Below are positions 1 through 5,912 of a DNA stretch of 7,586 bases, piece by piece; position 1 is the first letter of the stretch, and the number at the start of each line of letters is the position of its first letter. This stretch comes from JBBKWG01 sp037968835 (GTDB taxonomy: Bacteria; Pseudomonadota; Alphaproteobacteria; Rhodobacterales; Rhodobacteraceae), in contig JBBKWG010000299.1 of assembly GCA_037968835.1 (NCBI GenBank), positions 1 through 7,586 of the forward strand, given 5' to 3'. The notes under the pieces are model-generated. The model ran no database searches. It saw nothing but the letters and a program-made list of their open reading frames with translations, and was not told the origin of the DNA. The position numbers and the translations under genes are program-made.

Positions 1-1
1 G

Positions 2-73
2 CTGGAAAAGAAGCTGGAAATGCGCGCCGGAAGTCAGGGAACGCTTTCCAACAGAGAGCTTGCGATCCTTTAA
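2..73 (+). CDS. C-terminal tail of an unidentified protein (partial, 5' end outside window)
   Basis: A frame open from base 2 ends in TAA at 71-73 and reads LEKKLEMRAGSQGTLSNREL, then AIL. The amphipathic, charged composition resembles a genuine protein end. The other two forward frames are also open here and look less protein-like. Only 23 residues are visible, so no family can be assigned. It is kept because genes entering from the left edge are expected, but it could be chance. Confidence 0.3.
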   Translation: MEKKLEMRAGSQGTLSNRELAIL

Positions 74-566
74 CCGTCATATCCTCGGTCGCTGTCGATA
101 TGTTCGCCGGCGGTGGAACCCCGGATCGCGTCGTTTCAACTCCGACCTTTGGGCAGGGAAAGGTGCTGAAAGTCGGGGTGCTGGCGGCACCTCTCGACGC
201 GACGGACCGCGAAGCGATCACACGGATTGCGGGCGTCTTCGAGGCAACTCCAGAGTTGATCCCGAACGATCCACATCGGCCCCTTGTAGAGGACCGCAAA
301 GATGTAGCGCGCCGCGCGAGCTTAATTCCACCGACATTCATGCCAGCGTCGAAATCCTGAGCGAAAAATTGAAAAGTCGTTATCCCGGTTACGACGTTCA
401 GGATCGCGAAAGTGGCCGTTACCTGCGCGCCAATATCGTGCCAAGGGACTTTGAATCTCTGGATCAATTCGAAGCTGAAAAACTGCTGGACGCGGATCAA
501 TGGCGATTGCTGGCGGTTGGTAAAGTCCTCGAGTCACTTCCAGAGAATGAAGACCCCGAAAAGTAG
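60..566 (+). CDS. Small hypothetical protein with uncertain start; possible frameshifted gene
   Basis: I do not recognise this product. The frame is open from the left edge of the window to TAG at 564-566 and contains no ATG; the TTG at 60 is only a nominal start. From about base 330 onward the translation looks real: mixed charged and hydrophobic, with helical segments such as DIHASVEILSEKLKSRY and DFESLDQFEAEKLLDADQW. Before about base 310 the same frame is Arg/Ser/Gly-rich, typical of an out-of-phase reading. There the protein-like text is in frame 1 (about 160-310, including KVGVLAAPLDATDREAITRI), which stops at 358-360. Either a short gene begins near 330-372 at a non-ATG codon, or a longer gene has lost its frame near 300-330. 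It ends 7 bp before the stop of the convergent kinase gene, a normal tail-to-tail spacing. No motif suggests a function. Confidence 0.35.
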   Translation: MRSFNRHILGRCRYVRRRWNPGSRRFNSDLWAGKGAESRGAGGTSRRDGPRSDHTDCGRLRGNSRVDPERSTSAPCRGPQRCSAPRELNSTDIHASVEILSEKLKSRYPGYDVQDRESGRYLRANIVPRDFESLDQFEAEKLLDADQWRLLAVGKVLESLPENEDPEK

Positions 567-573
567 CCACGGT

Positions 574-3500
574 TTATACAGGAAACTCCAATCGGACGCT
601 CAAGCCTTCGGGACTGAACGTCGTTTCCAGCTTTCCCTCCAATTGCTGTTCGACTTGCCCCTTTATAAGCGCATAGCCGAAACCGGACGGATCAGGATTG
701 TCGGCAACGGGCCCGTCACGCTCGATCCAGCTAAGAACGATCTTTCCCTTCATGACACTCCAGTTCACAGTCACGATGCCATCCGGTTTGGCCAGAGCAC
801 CGTATTTCGCCGCGTTGGTTGCGAGTTCATGTATGACCATGCTGAGAGCCAAAATCTGGGTCGGAAGCAGTTCTACATTTGGGCCGCTGATGTTGACGCT
901 ATCCGATCGGAACGACGCAAGCTCTTGTTTGACAATGGATTTAAGCCCCAGTTTGCACCATGAGCCCTCGTACAATAAATCATATGCACGCGCCATTCCC
1001 TGTAACCGGTTTATCAGATCGTCAACTGCGGCGCCTTGCATTCCCTTGGCACGCAACGAGTTTTTCACAATCGCGATAATGACCGCCAGCATATTCCGTA
1101 CGCGGTGATTCAACTCCGCAATCAGCACGTTCTGATGTTCCTCCGCCTTCGCCAGCGAGGTGACATCTATCAATGTGACCACCGCGCCCTCGACGCCTTC
1201 GTTGGTCGCCCGATAGGGGGTGATGCGGACAAGATATTCTGTCCGGGTGTCGGTGCGCGAAAGGCGATGCTCAAAGACCAGTCCGGTCTCAAATACCTGT
1301 TGGATATGAGGCTTCAGGTTCGGGTATTCACTGACGCTTGCAAGTTCGGTCAATGGCCGACCCAAATCAGCAGAGCGAAGATTGAAGAGTTCACCGGCGG
1401 CGGGCGTGAAGTTGCGAATGACAAGATCCGCGTCCAGGAATACCGTTGCGATCTGTGTCGCCTCAAACAGATTGCGCAGATCGGAATTGGCCATATCCAG
1501 TTCTTCGATCTTCACATTCAATTCGGCGTTGATCGTGTTCAGTTCCTCGTTGAGCGATTGCAGTTCTTCTTTCGAGGCCTCCAATTCTTCATTGGTTGAT
1601 TGCGCCTCCTCGTTGACGGACACAAGTTCCTCGTTCGACGATTTCAATTCCTCAAGGGCGGTTTCATATTCCTCGATGGAGGACTGAAGGCGCTCCCTGA
1701 TTTCGACAATTTCACTGTCCGACGCGTCGTTGGAAAACACACCGTCGCTCGGCACCGCGCCCTCGACGTCGTTCGGTGCGATCGGTTGAAAGAAGACGAT
1801 GAACAGGCGTTCGCTCTCGTGGGAGCCTTGCAGCGGTTCGATTTTCAGATTGAAGTGCCGACTTGGCCCGGATGAGGTCGTGGCCGACAAATTGTAGCGT
1901 TGGGTGGCCCGCCGGGTGTCGACGACCTGTCGCAGGGCCGCGCGAATCTCAACCCGCGCCTCTCGGGGAACCATGTCCAGAAGGTGATTGCTCGGCGCGC
2001 CCCTAGGCATTTCGAGAAGACCGCCGGTGCCGCTCGAAACAAAAACTATCTCGCCGTCCTCGCGCACTACCGCATGGGGAGGCGAGTGATTTTCAAGGAT
2101 ATGGCGTTCGATCTTGTGACGAAGTTTTATGCCATTCGTGTCGGCTTCCTGGCGCGTTGCCGCGTCGCGCCCGCTCATTTTCTGCAACACGCTCGAGGGC
2201 TTCCAAGCGCGGTTGGTTTGTTCGACAGCCTCGAAAATGCGGAGCTTCTTGTCGACTGTGTTGAACAGATCGGAAAACTGGCTGATGCTTTCGGACGTCC
2301 CGAGAAACAGATACCCGCCGGGCTTCAAGGCATAGTGAAATGTCGGAATGACTTCGCGCTGAAGGTCGGGGCCGAAATAGATCAGCAGGTTCCGGCATGA
2401 GACCATGTCCATTCTCGAGAACGGCGGATCGCTGATGACGTTGTGCGGAGAAAACACGCACATCTCGCGCACTTTCGTGGCGATTACATAACTTGCACCT
2501 TCCCGACGGAAATACTTCTTGATCCGTTCGGGATTGACGCTGCGAACCAATTGCTCGGGATATCTTCCCTGCCGCGCGATCGAGAGGGCAGGCTCGTCGA
2601 TATCCGTGGCGAATATCTGAATCGGAACAGATTGATCGGTCTTTTCGATATGCTCGCACATCAGAATTGCCAGCGAATAAACCTCCTCGCCGGTTGTGCA
2701 GGCGGGAACCCAGATTCGAACCGGGTTCCTCGCGTTCTTGTTTTCGAAAAGCTTTGGAATGATCTGTTCTTCAAGAGCGTCAAAAGCGTTCGGATCGCGA
2801 AAAAATGCGGTGACGCCAATCAGCAGATCGCGAAACAAGGCGTGCATCTCTTCGCGGTCTTTTTCGAGCAGGGTGCAATACCCTTCCAGATCACCGACAT
2901 GGCGCACATTCATTCGGCGCGCGACACGGCGAAAAAACGTCTTGCTCTTGTAACCCGAAAAATCATGCCCGGAATAATTCTTGAGCAATTCGGAAATGGT
3001 GGTCTGCATCTTTCGGGAACCGGGATCGTCCTTGGTGTCGTTCTTGTTGATAAGTTTATCAAGTTCAGCCCGCCCGCCGCGAATTTCCACAAGCTTTTCG
3101 GGCATCGCCGATGCCGGAATGGCGAAATCGACGAAACCGGCAGCAATCGCGCTTTCGGGCATCTCGGGGTTCAGCGGAGGATCTCCATTCGCGGTTTGCG
3201 CGAAGGTAACTCCCCCATGCTCCTTGATGATCTTCACACCGATCGTGCCGTCGCCGTCGCCGCCGGAAAGCACAATTGCAGCCGCGTTTTCTTTCTGATC
3301 TTCGGCCAAGGAACCGAAAAAGATGTCGATTGGCTTGTGTGCGCGCGCATCGAGTTCCAGCACGTTCAGAAGAAGTCGCCCGTCCTTGATCTGCAAGGTC
3401 GCCCGTTCCGGCATGACGTAGACCGTGTCGGCTTCCACCAGTTCGTCGTCCTGTGCGATTTTCACCGGCATCTCGGTCTGGCGCGACAGAACAGTGTGAA

Positions 3501-3648
3501 GCTGGCTCTCGCGGTTGGGATTGAGATGAGTGACGATGACGAACGCCATGCCACTCCGGCGCGGTACGTTCGCAAAGAAATGCGAAAGTGCGCTGACACC
3601 GCCCGCAGACGCGCCAATGCCGACGATGAAAGGAAATTCCGTGCTCAT
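574..3648 (-). CDS. CheB-CheR-PAS-HWE hybrid sensor histidine kinase
   Basis: A 1024-residue multidomain signalling protein with no signal peptide or membrane span, so probably cytoplasmic. Residues 5-185 form a CheB methylesterase domain without a receiver domain. Its expected triad is S14 (GASAGG), H41 (VTHLNP) and D133 (SGGDGDG). Residues 215-475 form a CheR methyltransferase domain with GVTAFFRDP, the SAM-binding WVPACTTGEEVYSLAI and the FATDID strand. A PAS-like segment lies at 510-625, eight heptads at 667-722 and a PAS domain at 725-832. The kinase core has H848 in ELNHRVRNML, an N box HELATNAAKYG (H940, N945) and W974-x-E976, the residues that name the HWE family. A glycine box is near 989-995. 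The ATG at 3648 starts directly at the CheB fold, although the ribosome binding site is weak. In this family the Che domains are thought to modulate or adapt signalling rather than methylate classical chemoreceptors. No response regulator or chemoreceptor gene is nearby, so the partner is unknown; PhyR-type regulators are a reasonable guess for an HWE kinase. Confidence 0.95.
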   Translation of the reverse strand: MSTEFPFIVGIGASAGGVSALSHFFANVPRRSGMAFVIVTHLNPNRESQLHTVLSRQTEMPVKIAQDDELVEADTVYVMPERATLQIKDGRLLLNVLELDARAHKPIDIFFGSLAEDQKENAAAIVLSGGDGDGTIGVKIIKEHGGVTFAQTANGDPPLNPEMPESAIAAGFVDFAIPASAMPEKLVEIRGGRAELDKLINKNDTKDDPGSRKMQTTISELLKNYSGHDFSGYKSKTFFRRVARRMNVRHVGDLEGYCTLLEKDREEMHALFRDLLIGVTAFFRDPNAFDALEEQIIPKLFENKNARNPVRIWVPACTTGEEVYSLAILMCEHIEKTDQSVPIQIFATDIDEPALSIARQGRYPEQLVRSVNPERIKKYFRREGASYVIATKVREMCVFSPHNVISDPPFSRMDMVSCRNLLIYFGPDLQREVIPTFHYALKPGGYLFLGTSESISQFSDLFNTVDKKLRIFEAVEQTNRAWKPSSVLQKMSGRDAATRQEADTNGIKLRHKIERHILENHSPPHAVVREDGEIVFVSSGTGGLLEMPRGAPSNHLLDMVPREARVEIRAALRQVVDTRRATQRYNLSATTSSGPSRHFNLKIEPLQGSHESERLFIVFFQPIAPNDVEGAVPSDGVFSNDASDSEIVEIRERLQSSIEEYETALEELKSSNEELVSVNEEAQSTNEELEASKEELQSLNEELNTINAELNVKIEELDMANSDLRNLFEATQIATVFLDADLVIRNFTPAAGELFNLRSADLGRPLTELASVSEYPNLKPHIQQVFETGLVFEHRLSRTDTRTEYLVRITPYRATNEGVEGAVVTLIDVTSLAKAEEHQNVLIAELNHRVRNMLAVIIAIVKNSLRAKGMQGAAVDDLINRLQGMARAYDLLYEGSWCKLGLKSIVKQELASFRSDSVNISGPNVELLPTQILALSMVIHELATNAAKYGALAKPDGIVTVNWSVMKGKIVLSWIERDGPVADNPDPSGFGYALIKGQVEQQLEGKLETTFSPEGLSVRLEFPV
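1483..1650 (-). repeat. Eight coding heptads (ELxxxNE) forming a signalling coiled coil
   Basis: Within the hybrid kinase, residues 667-722 read as eight uninterrupted seven-residue units: ELKSSNE, ELVSVNE, EAQSTNE, ELEASKE, ELQSLNE, ELNTINA, ELNVKIE, ELDMANS. Leu (once Ala) recurs every seventh residue beside Glu. The unbroken register predicts a parallel dimeric coiled coil joining the CheB/CheR/PAS half to the second PAS and kinase half. This linker is characteristic of the CheB-CheR-PAS kinase family. Confidence 0.9.
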
Positions 3649-3754
3649 ACAATCAGGTTACGGAAGTCATGTTCGAAATTCCATACAGTACCTAGTGGTG
3701 CAGTGGGCGAGAGTCTGCGCAAGACCGCTGTAGCAAACAAGTGGCGCGACTGTC

Positions 3755-3768
3755 TTTAAGTGCTTTAA
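3755..3768. promoter_or_regulatory. Putative Crp/Fnr-type operator, copy 1 (TTTAAGTGCTTTAA)
   Basis: The arms TTTAAG and CTTTAA are complementary at 5 of 6 positions around a 2-bp centre, giving a 14-bp dyad like the TTGAT-N4-ATCAA sites of the Fnr family. Its centre is about 105 bp before the BON start codon at 3867 and about 113 bp before the divergent kinase start. The same 12 defining bases recur at 5823-5836. Binding by the Crp/Fnr protein encoded nearby is inference. Confidence 0.45.
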
Positions 3769-3811
3769 TGAGCGCCGTTCCAAAACGAATGAGCCTGACC
3801 TCACACCGCCG

Positions 3812-3829
3812 GGAATCGAGACCGATTCC
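3812..3829. promoter_or_regulatory. Perfect 7-4-7 inverted repeat in the leader of the first BON gene
   Basis: GGAATCG and CGATTCC are exact reverse complements separated by AGAC. The element lies 37 bp before the ATG and 24 bp before the ribosome binding site. It has no T-tract, so it is not a terminator. It could be an operator for a dimeric protein or an mRNA leader hairpin. No matching element was seen before the second BON gene. Confidence 0.4.
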
Positions 3830-3853
3830 AGTGCGGGCGAAACAACGGTTCAT

Positions 3854-3860
3854 AAAGGAG
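3854..3860 (+). promoter_or_regulatory. Strong ribosome binding site that fixes the first BON gene start
   Basis: AAAGGAG lies 6 nt before ATG 3867. The frame is open further upstream to a possible start at 3741, but that start has no comparable site and the extra residues would cover the intergenic dyads. The strong match supports 3867 as the true start. Confidence 0.8.
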
Positions 3861-3866
3861 ATTGGA

Positions 3867-4481
3867 ATGGCCGAACGCAATTATCAAAGAAATCGCGACC
3901 ACGACGACGACCAGCAGCAGCGCCACAATCAGCCTGGGGATTGGGAAGATCAGTGGGAATCGCGTGGGTATCAGCAGCGACCACGCGGGCGCGATTACGC
4001 TCAGAGAGACGGCGACTACGGACGCAACGACGATGCCAGAGGGGAACGCCAAAACCCGCGCGGAAATGACTTTCAGCGAGGCGGAGGCTACGCCTATCAG
4101 GACGATACCAACTCCGATTACGGTGATGCCGGTCGGCGTCAATCCGGAGGCGGTCGCTCGATGCAGTCCGGCGGCTACGGCAACAATCGCAGCTCTTACA
4201 GCTCCGACTGGGAACAGAACCGCGGCGGCGAGCGCGGCAATTATCAGGGCAGCGACCAAGCCGGAGGCGGATTTGCGTACGGGTCTTCCTGGGGCGGCGC
4301 TCGCGGGAATGACTATGGCAACTATCAGGAAAACAACCCGCAGTACCGCGATCAGAACCGCTCGCGTTGGGGTGGCCAGGGCCATGGCAACACCCAAGGC
4401 GGCACATCGGCAGCAGGCAACTACATGGGTTCCGGACGCGAGATGTGGGGCAATGGAGAGGGCAATCGCCAGGGTCAATCG
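3867..4481 (+). repeat. Low-complexity, RGG/prion-like coding segment
   Basis: Codons 1-205 of the first BON gene encode an irregular low-complexity sequence without a fixed repeat unit. Arg and Tyr/Trp are scattered among Gly, Asn, Gln, Ser and Asp (GRDYAQRDGDYGRN, SGGYGNNRSSYSSDW, NDYGNYQENNPQYRDQNRSR). This composition resembles eukaryotic FUS/RGG-type segments that promote condensate formation. The opposite strand reads as an open, Val/Ala/Ile-rich frame, which is a by-product of this composition. Confidence 0.8.
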
Positions 4482-4775
4482 CACCGTGGCCGCGGTCCCA
4501 AAAACTACAGCAGATCCGATGATCGCATCCAGGACGACGTTTGTGACCGGCTGTCCGATGACGAAAGCGTCGACGCTTCCGGGATCGAGGTGTCGGTATC
4601 TGAACGCGAAGTCACGCTGTCGGGCGAGGTCGACTCCAAGCAAGCCAAACGGGCCGCAGAGGATTGCGCGGAAGCCGTTTCGGGCGTGAACCACGTGCAG
4701 AACAATTTGCGGGTGAAGGATTCGCAATCCCAGAAAGACAGTTCCGAGACAGGCAGGTCCAAGAGTAAATTGTAA
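3867..4775 (+). CDS. BON-domain protein with long disordered Gly/Arg/Gln/Asn/Tyr-rich N-terminus
   Basis: A 302-residue protein in two parts. Residues 1-205 are low complexity: rich in Gly, Arg, Asn, Gln, Asp, Ser and Tyr, almost free of aliphatic residues, with RGG/GGG-like runs such as NRGGERGNYQ and GGGFAYGSSWGG. Residues 206-221 are the basic linker HRGRGPKNYSRSDDRI, followed by a BON domain (about 217-284) with REVTLSGEV and the closing GVNHVQNNLRV, then a polar tail. BON domains usually bind phospholipid or envelope surfaces, and known stress members such as OsmY are exported; here no signal peptide or membrane span is present, so a cytoplasmic location is inferred. Cysteines occur at 226 and 267. 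The C-terminal 80 residues match the second BON protein of the window at 54 positions. The SWFGD motif of that paralogue is degraded here to a weak MWGNGEG. A strong terminator follows. The BON assignment is firm; the role is not known. Confidence 0.92.
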   Translation: MAERNYQRNRDHDDDQQQRHNQPGDWEDQWESRGYQQRPRGRDYAQRDGDYGRNDDARGERQNPRGNDFQRGGGYAYQDDTNSDYGDAGRRQSGGGRSMQSGGYGNNRSSYSSDWEQNRGGERGNYQGSDQAGGGFAYGSSWGGARGNDYGNYQENNPQYRDQNRSRWGGQGHGNTQGGTSAAGNYMGSGREMWGNGEGNRQGQSHRGRGPKNYSRSDDRIQDDVCDRLSDDESVDASGIEVSVSEREVTLSGEVDSKQAKRAAEDCAEAVSGVNHVQNNLRVKDSQSQKDSSETGRSKSKL

Positions 4776-4791
4776 CTCGTCGGACTTGAGG

Positions 4792-4824
4792 AAGGCTACA
4801 CTCGTCCCCGAGTGTAGCCTTTTT
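4792..4824 (+). terminator. Rho-independent terminator of the first BON gene
   Basis: AAGGCTACACTCG (4792-4804) pairs perfectly with CGAGTGTAGCCTT (4809-4821) around a TCCC loop, and a run of five T closes it (4820-4824). It begins 16 bp after the BON stop codon and sits between two convergent genes. In the other direction the bases after the stem (CCTCAAG) are not U-rich, so it should act mainly on the plus strand. Confidence 0.93.
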
Positions 4825-4854
4825 CCATCCCTGAGAGCACAAACCGTTGCGGCG

Positions 4855-5688
4855 CTATTTCGACGAGAGGGTTGCCTTGGGAGTTTGCGTCACTTCCGGC
4901 ACCGATGACGCAATAGTGTCTATGATCCGGCTCCGACTGCTCTGGAACAGCACGTTCGGCTCAAAGTCCAGATCGGCATAGTCGACCATACGCTTCATAT
5001 CCGCCAGACGACGAAGAACGATCGTCGAGCCTTGGCGTTCAATGTATCCCTCTTCCGAAAGCTGGCACAACGTCTTGCTGACCGAGACGTTGGACAGCCC
5101 CAACAAATCGCCGATCTCGGTCTGGTTGAGCGGCATGTCGATCAGAGTGTCGGTCGCGATCTCTCCTCGCTCGCTGATACCCACATCAACGTCGCGGCGG
5201 TCATGCAACATCAGCATCAACCAGACAACGCGGTTGCGTGCATCCATGCGACCCACTGCAACCAGGGTTCGGGCAAAAATCGCCTGCGCCTCGGCCGCTT
5301 TTCTCAAAAGGAAGGTGGCAACACCGGATGTCAGGAACGAAGGTGCCGAAAGCGCCGAAGTCGGAACCGGATGGATCACGCAATGCTGCAAGCTGCGCAA
5401 TGAACAGATCGACCGTTCGCCGCTGAGATCGGCCAGACCGATGACATCGCCGGGCTGATGCAAAAGCACAATCTGACGGCGGCCGTCGGCAAGCAGACAG
5501 TAAGAATAGAGCCACCCGGATTCGACCAGATAAAGAGTCGTGGCGCGATCGCCTTCGTGCTTGATATCGCGCCCGGGCGGGACGCGGATGGGCTGAATGT
5601 TGCATTTGTCCAATGCCGATCGCACCGCCGCAGTGGCAGCCGTTCGCATCTCTCTTGGACTGACTTCAGCTAGACGGGACACCCTCAT
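4855..5688 (-). CDS. Crp/Fnr-family transcriptional regulator
   Basis: A 277-residue one-component regulator. Residues 30-120 form the cyclic-nucleotide-binding-like beta barrel (LYLVESGWLYSY, IVLLHQPGDVIGLADL). A dimerisation helix spans about 120-165 and a winged helix-turn-helix about 187-230 (NQTEIGDLLGLSNVSVSKTL, then EEGYIERQGSTIVL). The Glu of the cAMP-contact GEL motif is absent (IGLADL), so cAMP binding is doubtful. There is no Fnr-type N-terminal cysteine cluster for an Fe-S centre. The recognition helix has Val202-region residues NVSVSK where Fnr and Crp have an E..SR or RE..GR pattern, placing it with the alphaproteobacterial VHVNR-type regulators. About 50 residues follow the wing. 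The start is uncertain: ATG 5688 has AGGAG only 1 nt away, while GTG 5682 has the same AGGAG at an ideal 7 nt; the frame also extends to TTG 5733, but the likely promoter overlaps that. It is divergent from the second BON gene and convergent with the first, suggesting it controls one or both. Confidence 0.92.
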   Translation of the reverse strand: MRVSRLAEVSPREMRTAATAAVRSALDKCNIQPIRVPPGRDIKHEGDRATTLYLVESGWLYSYCLLADGRRQIVLLHQPGDVIGLADLSGERSICSLRSLQHCVIHPVPTSALSAPSFLTSGVATFLLRKAAEAQAIFARTLVAVGRMDARNRVVWLMLMLHDRRDVDVGISERGEIATDTLIDMPLNQTEIGDLLGLSNVSVSKTLCQLSEEGYIERQGSTIVLRRLADMKRMVDYADLDFEPNVLFQSSRSRIIDTIASSVPEVTQTPKATLSSK

Positions 5689-5716
5689 TCTCCTGGCGCT
5701 GACAGAGCGCGAAACC

Positions 5717-5741
5717 AACCAGCGGTAAGGCAATTGGTTCC
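5717..5741 (-). promoter_or_regulatory. EcfG-like (general stress sigma factor) promoter candidate
   Basis: On the minus strand GGAAC (5741-5737) is followed after 16 nt by GGTT (5720-5717). The EcfG consensus is GGAAC-N16/17-CGTT, so 8 of 9 positions match with a permitted spacing. It would put the transcript start near 5710, about 20 nt before ATG 5688. That would rule out the TTG start at 5733. Confidence 0.4.
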
Positions 5742-5773
5742 CGATGACAGTCGCTCAAAAGCAGAACTGTAAA

Positions 5774-5808
5774 GCACGGTGACGCGAAAAGCTATCGGCG
5801 CGGTGACG
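5774..5808. repeat. Paired 11-bp direct repeat GC(A/G)CGGTGACG
   Basis: GCACGGTGACG at 5774-5784 recurs as GCGCGGTGACG at 5798-5808, one mismatch, with start-to-start spacing of 24 bp. It lies between the regulator promoter candidate and the 14-bp dyad. A direct-repeat binding site for a response regulator or activator is possible; chance cannot be excluded. Confidence 0.35.
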
Positions 5809-5822
5809 TAACTCCGCTCTGG

Positions 5823-5836
5823 TTTAAGCACTTTAA
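5823..5836. promoter_or_regulatory. Putative Crp/Fnr-type operator, copy 2 (TTTAAGCACTTTAA)
   Basis: This matches the dyad at 3755-3768 at 12 of 14 positions, with only the two central bases changed (CA for TG). Its centre is about 84 bp before ATG 5913 and about 141 bp before the Crp/Fnr start. The distance to the BON start is 22 bp shorter than for copy 1, close to two helical turns. It would allow autoregulation together with control of the BON gene. Confidence 0.45.
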
Positions 5837-5912
5837 CGCCAGTCGGGCCAATGCACGCCAGAGTGGGTTCCAACGGCGAACAATGCCCTGCGAACTACCG
5901 ATAGGAAAATCA

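Larger units (their letters stand above)
3649..3866. promoter_or_regulatory. Divergent intergenic region between the hybrid kinase and the first BON gene
   Basis: This 218-bp region must hold the promoters of both divergent genes. It contains a TTTAAG-NN-CTTTAA dyad (3755-3768), a perfect 7-4-7 inverted repeat (3812-3829) and the ribosome binding site of the BON gene. I found no convincing sigma70 -35/-10 pair on either strand. A GGAAC on the minus strand (3781-3777) lacks a CGTT at the 16-17 nt spacing needed for an EcfG promoter. Confidence 0.6.
5689..5912. promoter_or_regulatory. Divergent intergenic region between the Crp/Fnr gene and the second BON gene
   Basis: This 224-bp region carries, in order, an EcfG-like promoter for the regulator (5717-5741, minus), an 11-bp direct repeat (5774-5784 and 5798-5808), the second TTTAAG-NN-CTTTAA dyad (5823-5836) and the ribosome binding site of the BON gene. 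No good sigma70 promoter was found on the plus strand. Confidence 0.6.

Noticed and set aside
109..140. GGAAC followed by CGTT near 116-140 as an EcfG promoter
   Set aside because: The spacing is about 12 nt, while EcfG promoters need 16-17 nt.
130..312. Open minus-strand frame across 130-312 with a hydrophobic start (YIFAVLYKGPMWIV)
   Set aside because: It has no clear ribosome binding site, ends quickly, resembles no family I know, and the plus-strand frame 1 looks at least as protein-like over the same bases.
2443..3759. Long open plus-strand frame (438 codons) opposite the hybrid kinase
   Set aside because: It lies antisense to a gene with unmistakable CheB and CheR motifs, has no recognisable domain, and reads as a GC-rich shadow.
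3777..3781. Minus-strand GGAAC before the hybrid kinase as an EcfG -35 element
   Set aside because: No CGTT-like box is present 16-17 nt downstream.
3741..3866. Upstream extension of the first BON gene to a start at 3741
   Set aside because: AAAGGAG sits 6 nt before ATG 3867, and the extension would overlap both regulatory dyads.
3801..4727. Open minus-strand frame of 308 codons, very rich in Val, Ala and Ile, looking like a membrane protein
   Set aside because: It is the reverse reading of the Gly/Arg/Asn/Tyr-rich BON gene, whose plus-strand frame has a strong ribosome binding site, a recognisable BON domain and a terminator.
5689..5733. TTG at 5733 as the start of the Crp/Fnr gene
   Set aside because: It is a rare start codon without a ribosome binding site and overlaps the EcfG-like promoter; ATG 5688 or GTG 5682 next to AGGAG fit better.
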